Shown piece after piece: positions 33,547 to 42,076 of a stretch of 64,000 bases of DNA. Position 1 is the stretch's first letter. Each line of letters begins with the position of its first letter. Below the pieces are notes generated by a model. The model did not search any database. It was not told where the DNA came from and was given only the letters and a program-made list of their open reading frames with translations. The translations under genes were made by a program, and so were the position numbers. The stretch comes from Herbaspirillum sp. LeCh32-8. GTDB lineage: Bacteria; Pseudomonadota; Gammaproteobacteria; Burkholderiales; Burkholderiaceae_D. Location: assembly GCF_017814915.1 (NCBI RefSeq), contig NZ_JAGIPZ010000006.1:186001-250000 (forward strand), in the 5' to 3' direction.

Positions 33547-35076
33547 ATGAGCATGAAGAAACTGTTTTCCGGCGCCGTCGCCATGGGCGCCCTGCTGTTG
33601 GCGGTTGGTTTTACCGCCCCGGCCCAGGCGCAGGACGCGCCCAAGCCTGAAGCTGCCGCGGCTACCGCAGCAGCACCCGCCGCCGTCGAAGCCCCCAAGG
33701 CTGAGGCCGCTGCCCCGGCCGCCGCCGCACCTGCGGCACCGGCTGCCGCTGCAGCTGCGCCGGCGCCCGTCCCCAACAAGGGCGACACCGCCTGGATGCT
33801 GGTGTGTACCGCATTCGTGATCCTGATGACCCTGCCCGGCCTGGGCCTGTTCTACGGCGGCCTGGTCCGCAGCAAGAACATGCTGTCGGTGCTGATGCAG
33901 TGCTTCATGATCTTCTCGCTGATCTACATCCTGTGGTTCGTGTACGGCTACAGCATCGCGTTCACCGAGGGCGGAGCATTCTTCGGCGGCTTTGATCGCC
34001 TGTTCCTGCACGGCCTGACCGGCGACTCCAACACCGCCACCTTCAGCAAGGGCGTGGTGATTCCGGAGCTGGTGTTCGTGGCCTTCCAGGGCGCGTTCGC
34101 AGCCATCACCGTGTCGCTGATCATCGGCGCCTTCGCCGAGCGCGTGAAGTTCTCGGCCGTGATCCTGTTCTCCATCATCTGGTTCACCTTCTCCTACCTG
34201 CCGATGGCCCACATGGTCTGGTTCTGGCCGGGTCCGGACGCCTTCACCGACGCTGCCGCTGCTGAAAAGGCAACCGCGATCGCGGGCTGGCTGTTCCAGA
34301 AGGGCGCGCTGGATTACGCCGGCGGCACCGTGGTGCACATCAACGCCGCTGTTGCCGGCCTGGTGGGTGCGTATGTGATCGGCAAGCGCGTCGGTTACGG
34401 CAAGGAAGCTTTCAAGCCGCATAGCCTGACCCTGACCATGGTCGGCGCTTCGCTGCTGTGGTTCGGCTGGTTCGGTTTCAACGCAGGTTCCGGCCTGGAA
34501 GCCAACGGCGGCGCCGCTCTGGCCTTCGTCAACACCATCCTGGCAACCGCAGCCGCCGTGCTGTCGTGGAGCTTCGGCGAGTGGATCGGCAAGGGCAAGC
34601 CCTCGATGCTGGGCGCTGCTTCCGGCGCCGTGGCCGGCCTGGTGGTCATCACTCCGGCTGCCGGCTTCGTCGGCCCGATCGGTTCGGTGGTCATGGGCCT
34701 GATCGGCGGCCTGCTGTGCCTGTGGGGCGTGACCGGCCTGAAGAAGCTGCTGGGCGCCGACGATGCGTTGGACGTGTTCGGCGTGCACGGCGTGGGCGGC
34801 ATCCTGGGCGCCCTCCTGACCGGTGTGTTTGCGGCTCCCAGCCTGGGCGGCACCGGCATCTACGACTACGTGGCCAACGCCGTCGCTCCGGACTACTCCA
34901 TCGCCGGCCAGGTGTGGGTGCAGTTCGAAGGCGTGCTGACCACCGTGGTGCTGTCGGGCGTGGTTTCCTTCATCGCCTTCAAGATCGTCGACGTGGTTCT
35001 CGGCCTGCGTGTGACCGAAGAAGAAGAGCGCGAAGGCCTGGATATCTCCAGCCACGGCGAATCGGCCTACCACTGA
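33547..35076 (+). CDS. amtB: Ammonium transporter AmtB
   Basis: A 509-residue inner-membrane ammonium channel. A signal peptide (about 1-27, ending AQAQ) is followed by an Ala/Pro/Glu-rich linker to about residue 77. Eleven membrane segments follow, with TAWMLVCTAFVILMTLPGLGLFYGGLV at the start and the pore histidines in VVHINAAVAGLVGA and VFGVHGVGG. The channel is normal; the 50-residue low-complexity periplasmic N-terminal extension makes it longer than E. coli AmtB (about 428). Last gene of the NtrC/sigma-54 operon. Confidence 0.95.
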   Translation: MSMKKLFSGAVAMGALLLAVGFTAPAQAQDAPKPEAAAATAAAPAAVEAPKAEAAAPAAAAPAAPAAAAAAPAPVPNKGDTAWMLVCTAFVILMTLPGLGLFYGGLVRSKNMLSVLMQCFMIFSLIYILWFVYGYSIAFTEGGAFFGGFDRLFLHGLTGDSNTATFSKGVVIPELVFVAFQGAFAAITVSLIIGAFAERVKFSAVILFSIIWFTFSYLPMAHMVWFWPGPDAFTDAAAAEKATAIAGWLFQKGALDYAGGTVVHINAAVAGLVGAYVIGKRVGYGKEAFKPHSLTLTMVGASLLWFGWFGFNAGSGLEANGGAALAFVNTILATAAAVLSWSFGEWIGKGKPSMLGAASGAVAGLVVITPAAGFVGPIGSVVMGLIGGLLCLWGVTGLKKLLGADDALDVFGVHGVGGILGALLTGVFAAPSLGGTGIYDYVANAVAPDYSIAGQVWVQFEGVLTTVVLSGVVSFIAFKIVDVVLGLRVTEEEEREGLDISSHGESAYH

Positions 35077-35126
35077 TCCGCCTGCAACAGAGTCTTATTC
35101 CTTCGGGGCCGGCGACGGTCCCTTTC

Positions 35127-35153
35127 AAAAGCGCCCTGCGGGGCGCTTTTTTT
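35127..35153 (+). terminator. Rho-independent terminator of amtB
   Basis: A perfect 10-bp stem AAAAGCGCCC/GGGCGCTTTT with loop TGCG, extended by three more T. It ends the nitrogen operon. Confidence 0.94.
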
Positions 35154-35400
35154 ATGGCTGTTTCATTTGCGCCAATTTCTCGGTGGAAAATAAATAATTC
35201 CCGACCATTTAAGTCGGGCTCTTTAAAAAGCCTGCGCAGCCGCCATCTACATAGCCAAGGCTCCGGTCATGCAGCGAAGCGGAGCGGGTAAACGATTCCA
35301 CGCAAGCGGCTGCCGCGCTCTTGCGCGTTGCAACACGATTTCAGGAATCCGCTAAAATCATCGTTCGCTGCCGGCATTTATATATCGTTAAGGTCTTTTT
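35154..35400 (+). other. gshA upstream region
   Basis: 247 bp between the amtB terminator and gshA. It includes a CCCGACcatttaaGTCGGG hairpin (35201-35219) in an AT-rich stretch, and further right possible -10-like TAAAAT at 35353-35358 with a TTGCAA 19 bp upstream, a poor spacing. No gene seen. Confidence 0.4.
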
Positions 35401-36699
35401 ATGGTCCCGCATCTTGTCACCGCTCTGAATGGTCCCCTGCTGGAGCTGGAGAAGAAAATCCTGGGCGCCACGCCGGCCATCGAACGCTGGTTCCGCATGG
35501 AGTGGCAGGAACACACGCCGCCGTTCTATTGCTCGGTCGACCTGCGCAACGCCGGTTTCAAGCTGGCCCCGGTCGACACCAACATGTTCCCGGGCGGCTT
35601 CAACAACCTCTCGCCCGAGATGCTGCCGCTGGCGGTGCAGGCGGCGATGGCGGCCATCGAGAAATATTGCCCGGATGCGCGCAACTTGCTGCTGATCCCG
35701 GAAAACCACACCGGCAACACCTTCTACCTGCAAAACATCGGTCGGTTGATGCAAATCTTCCGCCAGACCGGCCTGAACGTGCGTCTCGGTACGTTGCAGC
35801 CCGGCGTCACCAAGCCCAAGGACATCGAACTGCCGGACGGCACCAGCATCACGCTGGAGCCGCTGGAGCGTTCGGCCAACGGCCGTCGCCTGGGCCTGAA
35901 GAACTTCGACCCCTGTACCGTGCTGCTCAACAACGACCTGTCCATCGGCGTGCCGTCGGTGCTGGAAGGCCTGCACGAGCAAAGCGTGCTGCCGCCGCTG
36001 CATGCCGGCTGGGCGCTGCGCCGCAAGAGCAACCACTTCGCCGCCTACGATGAGGTGGTCAAGAAATTCGCCAAGATGGTCGAAGTCGATCCGTGGATGC
36101 TCAACCCCATGTTCACCAAGGTCGGCGAGATCGATTTCCAAGAAAGCACCGGCACCGACGCGCTGGCTGACAGTGTCTCTTCGTTGCTGTCGAAGATCCG
36201 CAAGAAGTACAAAGAATACGGCATCAAGGAGCAGCCATTTGTCTTCATCAAGGCCAATGCCGGCACCTACGGCATGGGCATCATGACGGTCAAGGACGCC
36301 AGCGAGATCAAGGACCTCAACCGCAAGCAGCGCACCAAGATGGTCGCCGGCAAGGAAGGCTTGGAAGTGTCGGAAGTGATCGTGCAAGAAGGCGTGCACT
36401 CCTTCGAGCGCATCAATGAGGCCGTGGCCGAGCCGGTGGTCTACATGATCGACCGCTATGTGGTGGGCGGCTTCTACCGCGTGCATGCCGACCGCGACGT
36501 CAACGAAAACCTGAACGCGCCCGGCGCGCACTTCGTGCCGCTGGCCTTTGCCCAGCAGCACGCGCTGCCGGACATGCTGGCCAAGCCCGGCACCGCCGCG
36601 CCCAACCGCTTCTACATGTACGGTGTGGTCGCGCGCCTGGCGTTGCTGGCGGCATCGCTGGAAATGGAAAAGACCGACCCCAATCCGGAAGTATATTAA
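35401..36699 (+). CDS. gshA: Glutamate-cysteine ligase (GshA, Proteobacterial type)
   Basis: A 432-residue enzyme making gamma-glutamylcysteine, the first step to glutathione. The sequence is that of the compact GshA family found in Betaproteobacteria and Neisseria, not the E. coli type: MVPHLVTALNGPLLELEKKI, then FYCSVDLRNAGFKLAPVDTN, LLIPENHTGNT and the ATP-grasp-like FVFIKANAGTYGMGIMTV. It begins directly at an ATG after AAGGTC. It is 35 bp before gshB, so the two steps of the pathway are cotranscribed. Confidence 0.93.
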   Translation: MVPHLVTALNGPLLELEKKILGATPAIERWFRMEWQEHTPPFYCSVDLRNAGFKLAPVDTNMFPGGFNNLSPEMLPLAVQAAMAAIEKYCPDARNLLLIPENHTGNTFYLQNIGRLMQIFRQTGLNVRLGTLQPGVTKPKDIELPDGTSITLEPLERSANGRRLGLKNFDPCTVLLNNDLSIGVPSVLEGLHEQSVLPPLHAGWALRRKSNHFAAYDEVVKKFAKMVEVDPWMLNPMFTKVGEIDFQESTGTDALADSVSSLLSKIRKKYKEYGIKEQPFVFIKANAGTYGMGIMTVKDASEIKDLNRKQRTKMVAGKEGLEVSEVIVQEGVHSFERINEAVAEPVVYMIDRYVVGGFYRVHADRDVNENLNAPGAHFVPLAFAQQHALPDMLAKPGTAAPNRFYMYGVVARLALLAASLEMEKTDPNPEVY

Positions 36700-36734
36700 T
36701 CTCGAGCCCGCCAGGCTCAACAGGACCCAGCCCC

Positions 36735-37685
36735 ATGAAAATTGCTTTTCTCGCCGATCCGCTCGATACGTTCAAGACGTACAAGGATTCCACCTTCGCC
36801 ATGATGCGCGAGGCCGCCCGCCGCGGCCATGCGATCTACGCCTTCGAGCAGGCCGACCTGGTGCTGGAGAGCGGGCTGGTGACGGCCAATGCCTTCAAGG
36901 TGACGCTGACCGGCGACGCCGACGACTGGTATCGGGCCGACAAGCCGGTGGCCAGTTTCCTGTCGGAATTCGACGCCGTGATCGTGCGCAAGGATCCGCC
37001 GTTCGACATGGAGTACATCTACACGACCTACCTCCTGGAGCTGGCCGAAAAGCAGGGCGCGCGGGTGTACAACAAGCCGGCGGCAATTCGCAGTCACAAC
37101 GAAAAGCTGGCGATCGCCCAGTTCCCGCAATACACCGCGCCCACGCTGGTGACGCGCGACGACAAGCGCCTGCGCGCCTTCCATGCCGAGCACCAGGACG
37201 TGATCCTGAAGCCGCTCGACGGCATGGGCGGCATGGGCATCTTCCGCGTCAAGGCCGACGGCATGAACCTGGGCTCCATCATCGAGACGCTGACCGACAA
37301 CGGTCAACGCACGATCATGGCGCAGCGTTTCATTCCTCAGATCAGCGCCGGCGACAAGCGCATCCTGTTGATCGGCGGCAAGGTGGTGCCCAATGTGCTG
37401 GCACGCATTCCGCAGGGCAATGAAGTGCGCGGCAACCTGGCCGCAGGCGGTCTGGGTAAGGCACAACCTGCCTCGGAACGCGACCTGGAAATCGGCCAGG
37501 CGCTTGCGCCCGTGCTGTATGAGCGTGGATTGTTGCTGGTAGGATTGGATGCGATCGGCGACTATCTCACGGAGATCAATGTGACCAGCCCGACCTGCTT
37601 CCAGGAAATTACCCAGCAGACCGGTTTCGATGTGGCGGCGATGTTCGTCGACGCGCTCGAGGCGGTCGTGGGTGCAGGCGCATAA
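36735..37685 (+). CDS. gshB: Glutathione synthetase
   Basis: A 316-residue ATP-grasp ligase adding glycine to gamma-glutamylcysteine. N-terminal domain MKIAFLADPLDTFKTYKDSTFAMM; ATP-grasp features DVILKPLDGMGGMGIFRV, RILLIGGKVVPNVLARIP, VRGNLAAGG and LTEINVTSPT. Length and start match E. coli GshB. It follows gshA and overlaps or abuts the PTS EIIA unit downstream (66 bp to that start), so the operon probably continues. Confidence 0.96.
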   Translation: MKIAFLADPLDTFKTYKDSTFAMMREAARRGHAIYAFEQADLVLESGLVTANAFKVTLTGDADDWYRADKPVASFLSEFDAVIVRKDPPFDMEYIYTTYLLELAEKQGARVYNKPAAIRSHNEKLAIAQFPQYTAPTLVTRDDKRLRAFHAEHQDVILKPLDGMGGMGIFRVKADGMNLGSIIETLTDNGQRTIMAQRFIPQISAGDKRILLIGGKVVPNVLARIPQGNEVRGNLAAGGLGKAQPASERDLEIGQALAPVLYERGLLLVGLDAIGDYLTEINVTSPTCFQEITQQTGFDVAAMFVDALEAVVGAGA

Positions 37686-37751
37686 ATGGGTTCGGTGGAG
37701 CATGACGGGCTGCTCGGGGAAAAGCGCGTCGCATCAGATGGCAACAATTTC

Positions 37752-38162
37752 ATGGTTGGTATTCTTCTTTTGACGCACGCCCCGCTGGGGCAAGCTTTTC
37801 TGGATGCCGCGACCCACGTCTTTCGCGGCCGGCCCGAACGGATTGAAGCGATCGACGTGATCGCCGACCAGAATCCGGCGGATGTGCAAAAACTGGCCAT
37901 CGAAGCCGTCAAGCGCCTCGATGACGGCAGCGGCGTGCTGGTGATCACCGACGTCATGGGCGGCACGCCGTCCAACTGTACGGGCTTCCTGTGCGGGCTG
38001 GAGAACGTCTCGGTCATCGCCGGCATCAGCCTGCCGATGCTGCTGCGCGCGCTGACCTATCGCAACGACACGCTGGACGTGGTGGTCGAGATGGCGCTGG
38101 CCGGCGGACAGAACGGCGCGGTGCGCATCGACAATCGCATCCGCGTGGCGGCCTCGGCCTGA
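37752..38162 (+). CDS. PTS EIIA component, mannose/fructose family
   Basis: A 136-residue EIIA(Man)-type phosphocarrier beginning MVGILLLTHAPLGQAF, with the phosphorylatable His at residue 9. VITDVMGGTPSN is the other signature. The start was set at this ATG; an upstream in-frame ATG adjacent to the gshB stop gives 22 atypical residues. No EIIB, EIIC or EIID partner is visible, so together with HPr and EI downstream it probably forms a regulatory, non-transporting phosphorelay as in other Betaproteobacteria. Confidence 0.9.
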   Translation: MVGILLLTHAPLGQAFLDAATHVFRGRPERIEAIDVIADQNPADVQKLAIEAVKRLDDGSGVLVITDVMGGTPSNCTGFLCGLENVSVIAGISLPMLLRALTYRNDTLDVVVEMALAGGQNGAVRIDNRIRVAASA

Positions 38163-38216
38163 GCACATCGGCCACCTGGCGCCGGGCAAGAAGACATAAA
38201 AAACGAAAGCTGAAAA

Positions 38217-38486
38217 ATGATTCAAAAAGAACTAGAGATCGTCAACAAGCTCGGCCTGCATGCGCGCGCCTCCGCCAAATTCACACAGCTCGCCGGCAAG
38301 TTCAAGAGCGAAGTCTGGATGACCTTCAACAAGCGCCGCGTCAACGCCAAGTCCATCATGGGCGTGATGATGCTGGCCGCCGGCAAGGGCAGCATGGTCA
38401 TGCTGGAAACCAACGGCGAGGATGAGCAGGAATGCTTCGCCGCGCTGGAAGCGCTGATCGCCGATAAATTCGGAGAAGGCCAGTAA
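38217..38486 (+). CDS. ptsH: Phosphocarrier protein HPr
   Basis: An 89-residue HPr. The active histidine is H15 in NKLGLHARAS, and the regulatory serine is S46 in AKSIMGVMML, the target of HPr kinase where present. It passes phosphate from EI to the EIIA encoded 54 bp upstream. No extra domain. Confidence 0.95.
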   Translation: MIQKELEIVNKLGLHARASAKFTQLAGKFKSEVWMTFNKRRVNAKSIMGVMMLAAGKGSMVMLETNGEDEQECFAALEALIADKFGEGQ

Positions 38487-38749
38487 GCGTTTGCGGTTGT
38501 TGCTGCGGCGTTGCGCTGCAGCATATTCCCTCGCTGGAACGCTTCTTGCGACGCGTTGGCTGCCGTGGCCGGGCGTGACCTGCGCCTGCCTCGGCCGATA
38601 CGGTTTTTCACACAAGCTCCTCGTTCGCATGTTCCCCGTTGCCGCGCGCCTGCCGCGATTGCCAAACCGTCATTTGTTCGGTAACTTGCTCTCAGCTACC
38701 GCGACCGGAATTCACGGCGGAATATAAAAATCAGGCAGGAGATAACGCG

Positions 38750-40537
38750 ATGGCTTCTTTTAGCTTACATGGAATCGCGGTGTCGCAAGGCATCGCCATC
38801 GGACGTGCGCACTTGATGGCGCCGGCCGCCTTGGACGTCAAACATTACCTGATCGCCGACGAGCAGGTCGAGGCCGAGATCGAGCGCTTGAAAAGCGCCA
38901 TCAAGGCGGTGCACGAAGAGCTGCACACGATCCGCTCCGATCTTCCCAAGGACGCGCCGGCCGAGCTGGGCGCCTTCATCGACGTGCATTCGCTGATCCT
39001 GTCGGATCCGATGCTCTCGGAAGTGCCGCTCAACATCATCCGCCATCGCTACTACAACGCCGAGTGGGCGCTGGTGACGCAGATCGAGGAGCTCTCGGCC
39101 CAGTTCGACGAGATCGAGGATCCCTACCTGCGCGAGCGCAAGGCCGACATCCAGCAGGTCGGCGAACGCATCCTCAAGGTGCTCACCGGCAGCGCCATCC
39201 ATCTTCCGCCGACCGGCGAGGCCGCCGCCAATATCATCGTGGTGGCGCACGACATCTCCCCGGCCGACATGTTGCAGTTCCGTGACAGCGCCTTCGCCGG
39301 CTTCGTCACCGACCTCGGCGGCCCCAACTCCCATACCGCCATCGTTGCCCGCAGCCTGGATATCCCGGCGGCGGTCGGCATGCACAACGCCTCGGTGCTG
39401 GTGAAGCACGACGACCTCTTGATCATCGACGGCGACGCCGGCGTGGTGATTGTCGACCCGTCGCCGCTGGTGCTGGCGCAATACCGCGCGCGCCAGGAGC
39501 GCCTGCTGCGCGAGCGCAAGAAACTGTCGCGCCTGAAGAAGACGCCGGCCCTGACCCAGGACGGCGAGCTGATTACGCTCCTGGCCAACATCGAATTGCC
39601 GGCCGACGCTACCACCGCCTGGGAGGCGGGCGCCATGGGGATCGGCCTGTTCCGTTCCGAATTCCTGTTCATGGGGCGCGCGGGCCATCTGGAGAAATTC
39701 CCGTCCGAGGACGAGCAGTTCGAGTCCTACAAGCAGGCGGTGATCGCCATGAAGGGCCGGCCGGTCACCATCCGCACGCTGGATGTGGGCGCCGACAAGC
39801 CGCTGGACGAGGACGAAGAAACCGCGCTGAACCCGGCGCTGGGCTTGCGCGCGATCCGCTACTGCCTGTCCGAGCCGCAGATGTTCCTGACCCAGTTGCG
39901 CGCCATTCTGCGCGCCTCGCATTTCGGGCCGATCAAGCTGCTGGTGCCGATGATGGCGCACGCCTTCGAGATCGACCAGACGCTGGGTATCATCGAGCAG
40001 GCCAAGCAGCAGCTGCGCGAGCGCAAGCAGAAGTTCGACGAAGAGATCCCGGTCGGCGCCATGATCGAGATCCCGGCGGCCGCGCTGGCCTTGCCCTTGT
40101 TCATCAAGCGCCTGGATTTCCTCTCCATCGGCACCAACGACCTGATCCAGTACACGCTGGCCATCGACCGCGTCGACCACGAAGTGGCGCACTTGTACGA
40201 CCCGCTGCATCCGGCGGTGCTGTATCTGCTATCGACCGTGATCTCGCAGGGCCGCAAGGCCGGCATTCCGGTCTCGGTGTGCGGCGAAATGGCGGGTGAC
40301 CTGAAGTGGACGCGCCTGCTGCTGGGGATGGGCCTGCTGGAGTTCTCCATGCATCCTTCCCAGATCCTGTCGGTGAAGAACGAAATCCTCAACAGCGACC
40401 TGCGACTGTTGGAGCCCCAAGTGAAGAAGGTGCTGCGCGCCAGCGAGCCGGCGGCGATCAGTGCGGCCATGGCGCAATTGCAGGCGCTGGCGGCCGAGCC
40501 GGAGGTGCGCGAAGCCAAAGTGGCGCGACGTCGCTGA
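38750..40537 (+). CDS. ptsI: Phosphoenolpyruvate-protein phosphotransferase (EI)
   Basis: A 595-residue EI, the first enzyme of the PTS. The N-terminal domain carries the phospho-His H195 in GGPNSHTAIVARSLDIPAAVG. The C-terminal PEP-binding barrel contains GIGLFRSEFLFMGR, TIRTLDVGADKP, PVGAMIEIPAAAL and the SIGTNDLIQYTLAIDR motif. It starts at the ATG after GCAGGAGATAACGCG. A 263-bp gap after ptsH holds no recognised gene, so ptsI may also have its own promoter. Length is normal (about 575-595). Confidence 0.95.
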   Translation: MASFSLHGIAVSQGIAIGRAHLMAPAALDVKHYLIADEQVEAEIERLKSAIKAVHEELHTIRSDLPKDAPAELGAFIDVHSLILSDPMLSEVPLNIIRHRYYNAEWALVTQIEELSAQFDEIEDPYLRERKADIQQVGERILKVLTGSAIHLPPTGEAAANIIVVAHDISPADMLQFRDSAFAGFVTDLGGPNSHTAIVARSLDIPAAVGMHNASVLVKHDDLLIIDGDAGVVIVDPSPLVLAQYRARQERLLRERKKLSRLKKTPALTQDGELITLLANIELPADATTAWEAGAMGIGLFRSEFLFMGRAGHLEKFPSEDEQFESYKQAVIAMKGRPVTIRTLDVGADKPLDEDEETALNPALGLRAIRYCLSEPQMFLTQLRAILRASHFGPIKLLVPMMAHAFEIDQTLGIIEQAKQQLRERKQKFDEEIPVGAMIEIPAAALALPLFIKRLDFLSIGTNDLIQYTLAIDRVDHEVAHLYDPLHPAVLYLLSTVISQGRKAGIPVSVCGEMAGDLKWTRLLLGMGLLEFSMHPSQILSVKNEILNSDLRLLEPQVKKVLRASEPAAISAAMAQLQALAAEPEVREAKVARRR

Positions 40538-40575
40538 ACGCGCGCGTCGCCCGGTCGCTGCGTCTGCTGCAAGAC

Positions 40576-40597
40576 AAGGCCGCCCATGGGCGGCCTT
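40576..40597 (+). terminator. GC-rich hairpin after ptsI
   Basis: A perfect palindrome AAGGCCGCCCATGGGCGGCCTT 39 bp after the ptsI stop (10-bp stem, AT centre). No T run follows, so intrinsic termination is uncertain; it may act with Rho or protect the mRNA end. Confidence 0.5.
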
Positions 40598-40637
40598 GCG
40601 CATTCATGCAGGCCCGGAAGGCTTATTGCGCGCGGGT

Positions 40638-40666
40638 TTGACGGAGGTGTCCGACTTGGGTATTCT
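40638..40666 (+). promoter_or_regulatory. Sigma-70 promoter of metX
   Basis: -35 TTGACG (40638-40643), 17-bp spacer, -10 TATTCT (40661-40666). Transcription should start near 40673, three bases before the first helix of the SAM-II-like aptamer, which supports both calls. Confidence 0.7.
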
Positions 40667-40675
40667 TACGTCACT

Positions 40676-40750
40676 GCGCCGATTTGAACGGTTTGACCAA
40701 CCTCAGCTTGCGGGCGCCGGGAGATTGCTCCCATCTAAATGCGGCTAAAG
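40676..40750 (+). promoter_or_regulatory. Probable SAM-II (SAM-alpha) riboswitch aptamer upstream of metX
   Basis: The conserved SAM-II blocks occur in order: P1 5' strand GCGCC (40676-40680), GATTTG (40681-40686), GCTTGC (40706-40711), P1 3' strand GGCGC (40713-40717), TAAATG (40736-40741) and GGCTAAAG (40743-40750). AGCTTGC (40705-40711) can pair with GCGGCT (40741-40746), bulging one U, to form the pseudoknot. Two extra hairpins lie in the variable parts: GGTT/AACC (40690-40702) and GGGAG-ATTG-CTCCC (40719-40732). SAM-II aptamers sense S-adenosylmethionine and turn off methionine genes. It lies between a promoter and a terminator ahead of metX. Recognised by eye; not scored with a covariance model. 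Confidence 0.8.
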
Positions 40751-40791
40751 CGAGCTTGGAGTCAGCTGTTCCTCCCCAAGACCTCGAGACG

Positions 40792-40821
40792 AGCCCGCAA
40801 GCAATGCTTCCGGGCTTTTTT
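40792..40821 (+). terminator. Riboswitch-controlled terminator before metX
   Basis: Stem GCCCG-C-AAGC / GCTT-C-CGGGC (40793-40802 with 40806-40815), one C-C mismatch, loop AAT, then six T. The 5' arm GCCCGCAAGC is the exact reverse complement of aptamer bases 40706-40715 (GCTTGCGGGC), which would form the antiterminator when SAM is absent. The 115-bp stretch from here to the metX ATG has no further signal noted. Confidence 0.82.
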
Positions 40822-40936
40822 GTTGCCCGATCAGCAGGTGGCCAACCTTCGCTCGACGCGAAGCGATCGTCCACGCCCGTTGCAGGCTTCACAGCCCTTG
40901 CAACGATGGACGCCTTGCCACTCAAGCAGAACAATC

Positions 40937-42076
40937 ATGTCGATCGGAATCGTATCACCCCAGGTCATGCAATTCGCCGAGCCGCTCCCCTTGCAGGGAG
41001 GCGCGCAGCTGGCCGACTATTCGCTGACCTATGAAACCTACGGCACGCTCAATGCCGACAAGTCCAATGCCGTACTGGTGTGCCATGCGCTCAATGCCTC
41101 GCATCACGTGGCCGGCGTCTATGCCGACCAGCCCGACAACGTCGGCTGGTGGGACAACATGGTCGGACCCGGCAAGTCGCTGGACACCAACAAGTTCTTC
41201 GTCATCGGCGTCAACAACCTCGGCTCCTGTTTCGGCTCGACCGGGCCGATGCACGCCAATCCGGCCACTGGCAAGCCTTACGGCGCCGACTTCCCGGTCG
41301 TCACGGTGGAGGACTGGGTCAACGCCCAGGCGCGCCTGGCCGACCGCCTCGGCATCACGCAATTCGCCGCGGTGATGGGCGGCTCGCTGGGCGGCATGCA
41401 GGCGCTGGCCTGGAGCATCATGTATCCGGGCCGCCTGCGCCATTGCCTGGTGATTGCCTCCACGCCCAAACTGTCGGCGCAGAACATCGCCTTCAACGAC
41501 GTCGCGCGCCAGGCTATCCTGACCGATCCGCAATATCACGGCGGCGATTTCTACGCGCATGGCGTGGTGCCCAAGAACGGCTTGCGCGTGGCGCGCATGG
41601 TGGGCCACATCACCTATCTCTCGGACGACGACATGGCCGAGAAATTCGGTCGCGACCTGCGCTCGGGCAGCTATCAGTTCGGCTACGGCATCGACTTCGA
41701 GATCGAGTCCTACCTGCGCTATCAGGGCGACAAGTTCTCCACCTACTTCGACGCCAACACCTACCTGCTGATCACCAAGGCGCTCGATTACTTCGATCCG
41801 GCGCGCGAGTTCGGCGGCGACCTGGTCAAGGCGCTGGAGCGTACGCGCGCCAAGTTTCTGCTGGTGTCATTCACCACCGACTGGCGCTTTTCGCCGGAGC
41901 GCAGCCGCGAGATGGTGCAGGCGTTGGTGGCCAACAAGCGCCGCGTCAGCTATGCGGAAATCGACGCCCCGCACGGGCACGATGCCTTCTTGCTGGAGGA
42001 CGCGCGTTACATGAAAGTGGTGCGCGAGTACTACGCAAGCATCTGGAGTGAATTGGGGCAGGAGGGCCGCGCATGA
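40937..42076 (+). CDS. metX: Homoserine O-acyltransferase MetX
   Basis: A 379-residue alpha/beta-hydrolase-fold acyltransferase activating homoserine for methionine synthesis. Nucleophile S150 lies in [13 protein letters not shown], and the catalytic His is in [34 protein letters not shown] is conserved in the family. Whether it uses acetyl- or succinyl-CoA cannot be settled by eye; many betaproteobacterial MetX enzymes are succinyltransferases. It starts at MSIGIVSPQ; the ribosome site is weak (AAGCAGAAC). Its stop overlaps metW (ATGA). Under control of the riboswitch described upstream. Confidence 0.94.
   Translation: MSIGIVSPQVMQFAEPLPLQGGAQLADYSLTYETYGTLNADKSNAVLVCHALNASHHVAGVYADQPDNVGWWDNMVGPGKSLDTNKFFVIGVNNLGSCFGSTGPMHANPATGKPYGADFPVVTVEDWVNAQARLADRLGITQFAAVMGGSLGGMQALAWSIMYPGRLRHCLVIASTPKLSAQNIAFNDVARQAILTDPQYHGGDFYAHGVVPKNGLRVARMVGHITYLSDDDMAEKFGRDLRSGSYQFGYGIDFEIESYLRYQGDKFSTYFDANTYLLITKALDYFDPAREFGGDLVKALERTRAKFLLVSFTTDWRFSPERSREMVQALVANKRRVSYAEIDAPHGHDAFLLEDARYMKVVREYYASIWSELGQEGRA

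Noticed and set aside
40576-40597. The ptsI-distal palindrome as the metX regulatory terminator
   Set aside because: It lies upstream of the metX promoter and has no T run, so it cannot be part of the switch; the hairpin at 40792-40821 fits.
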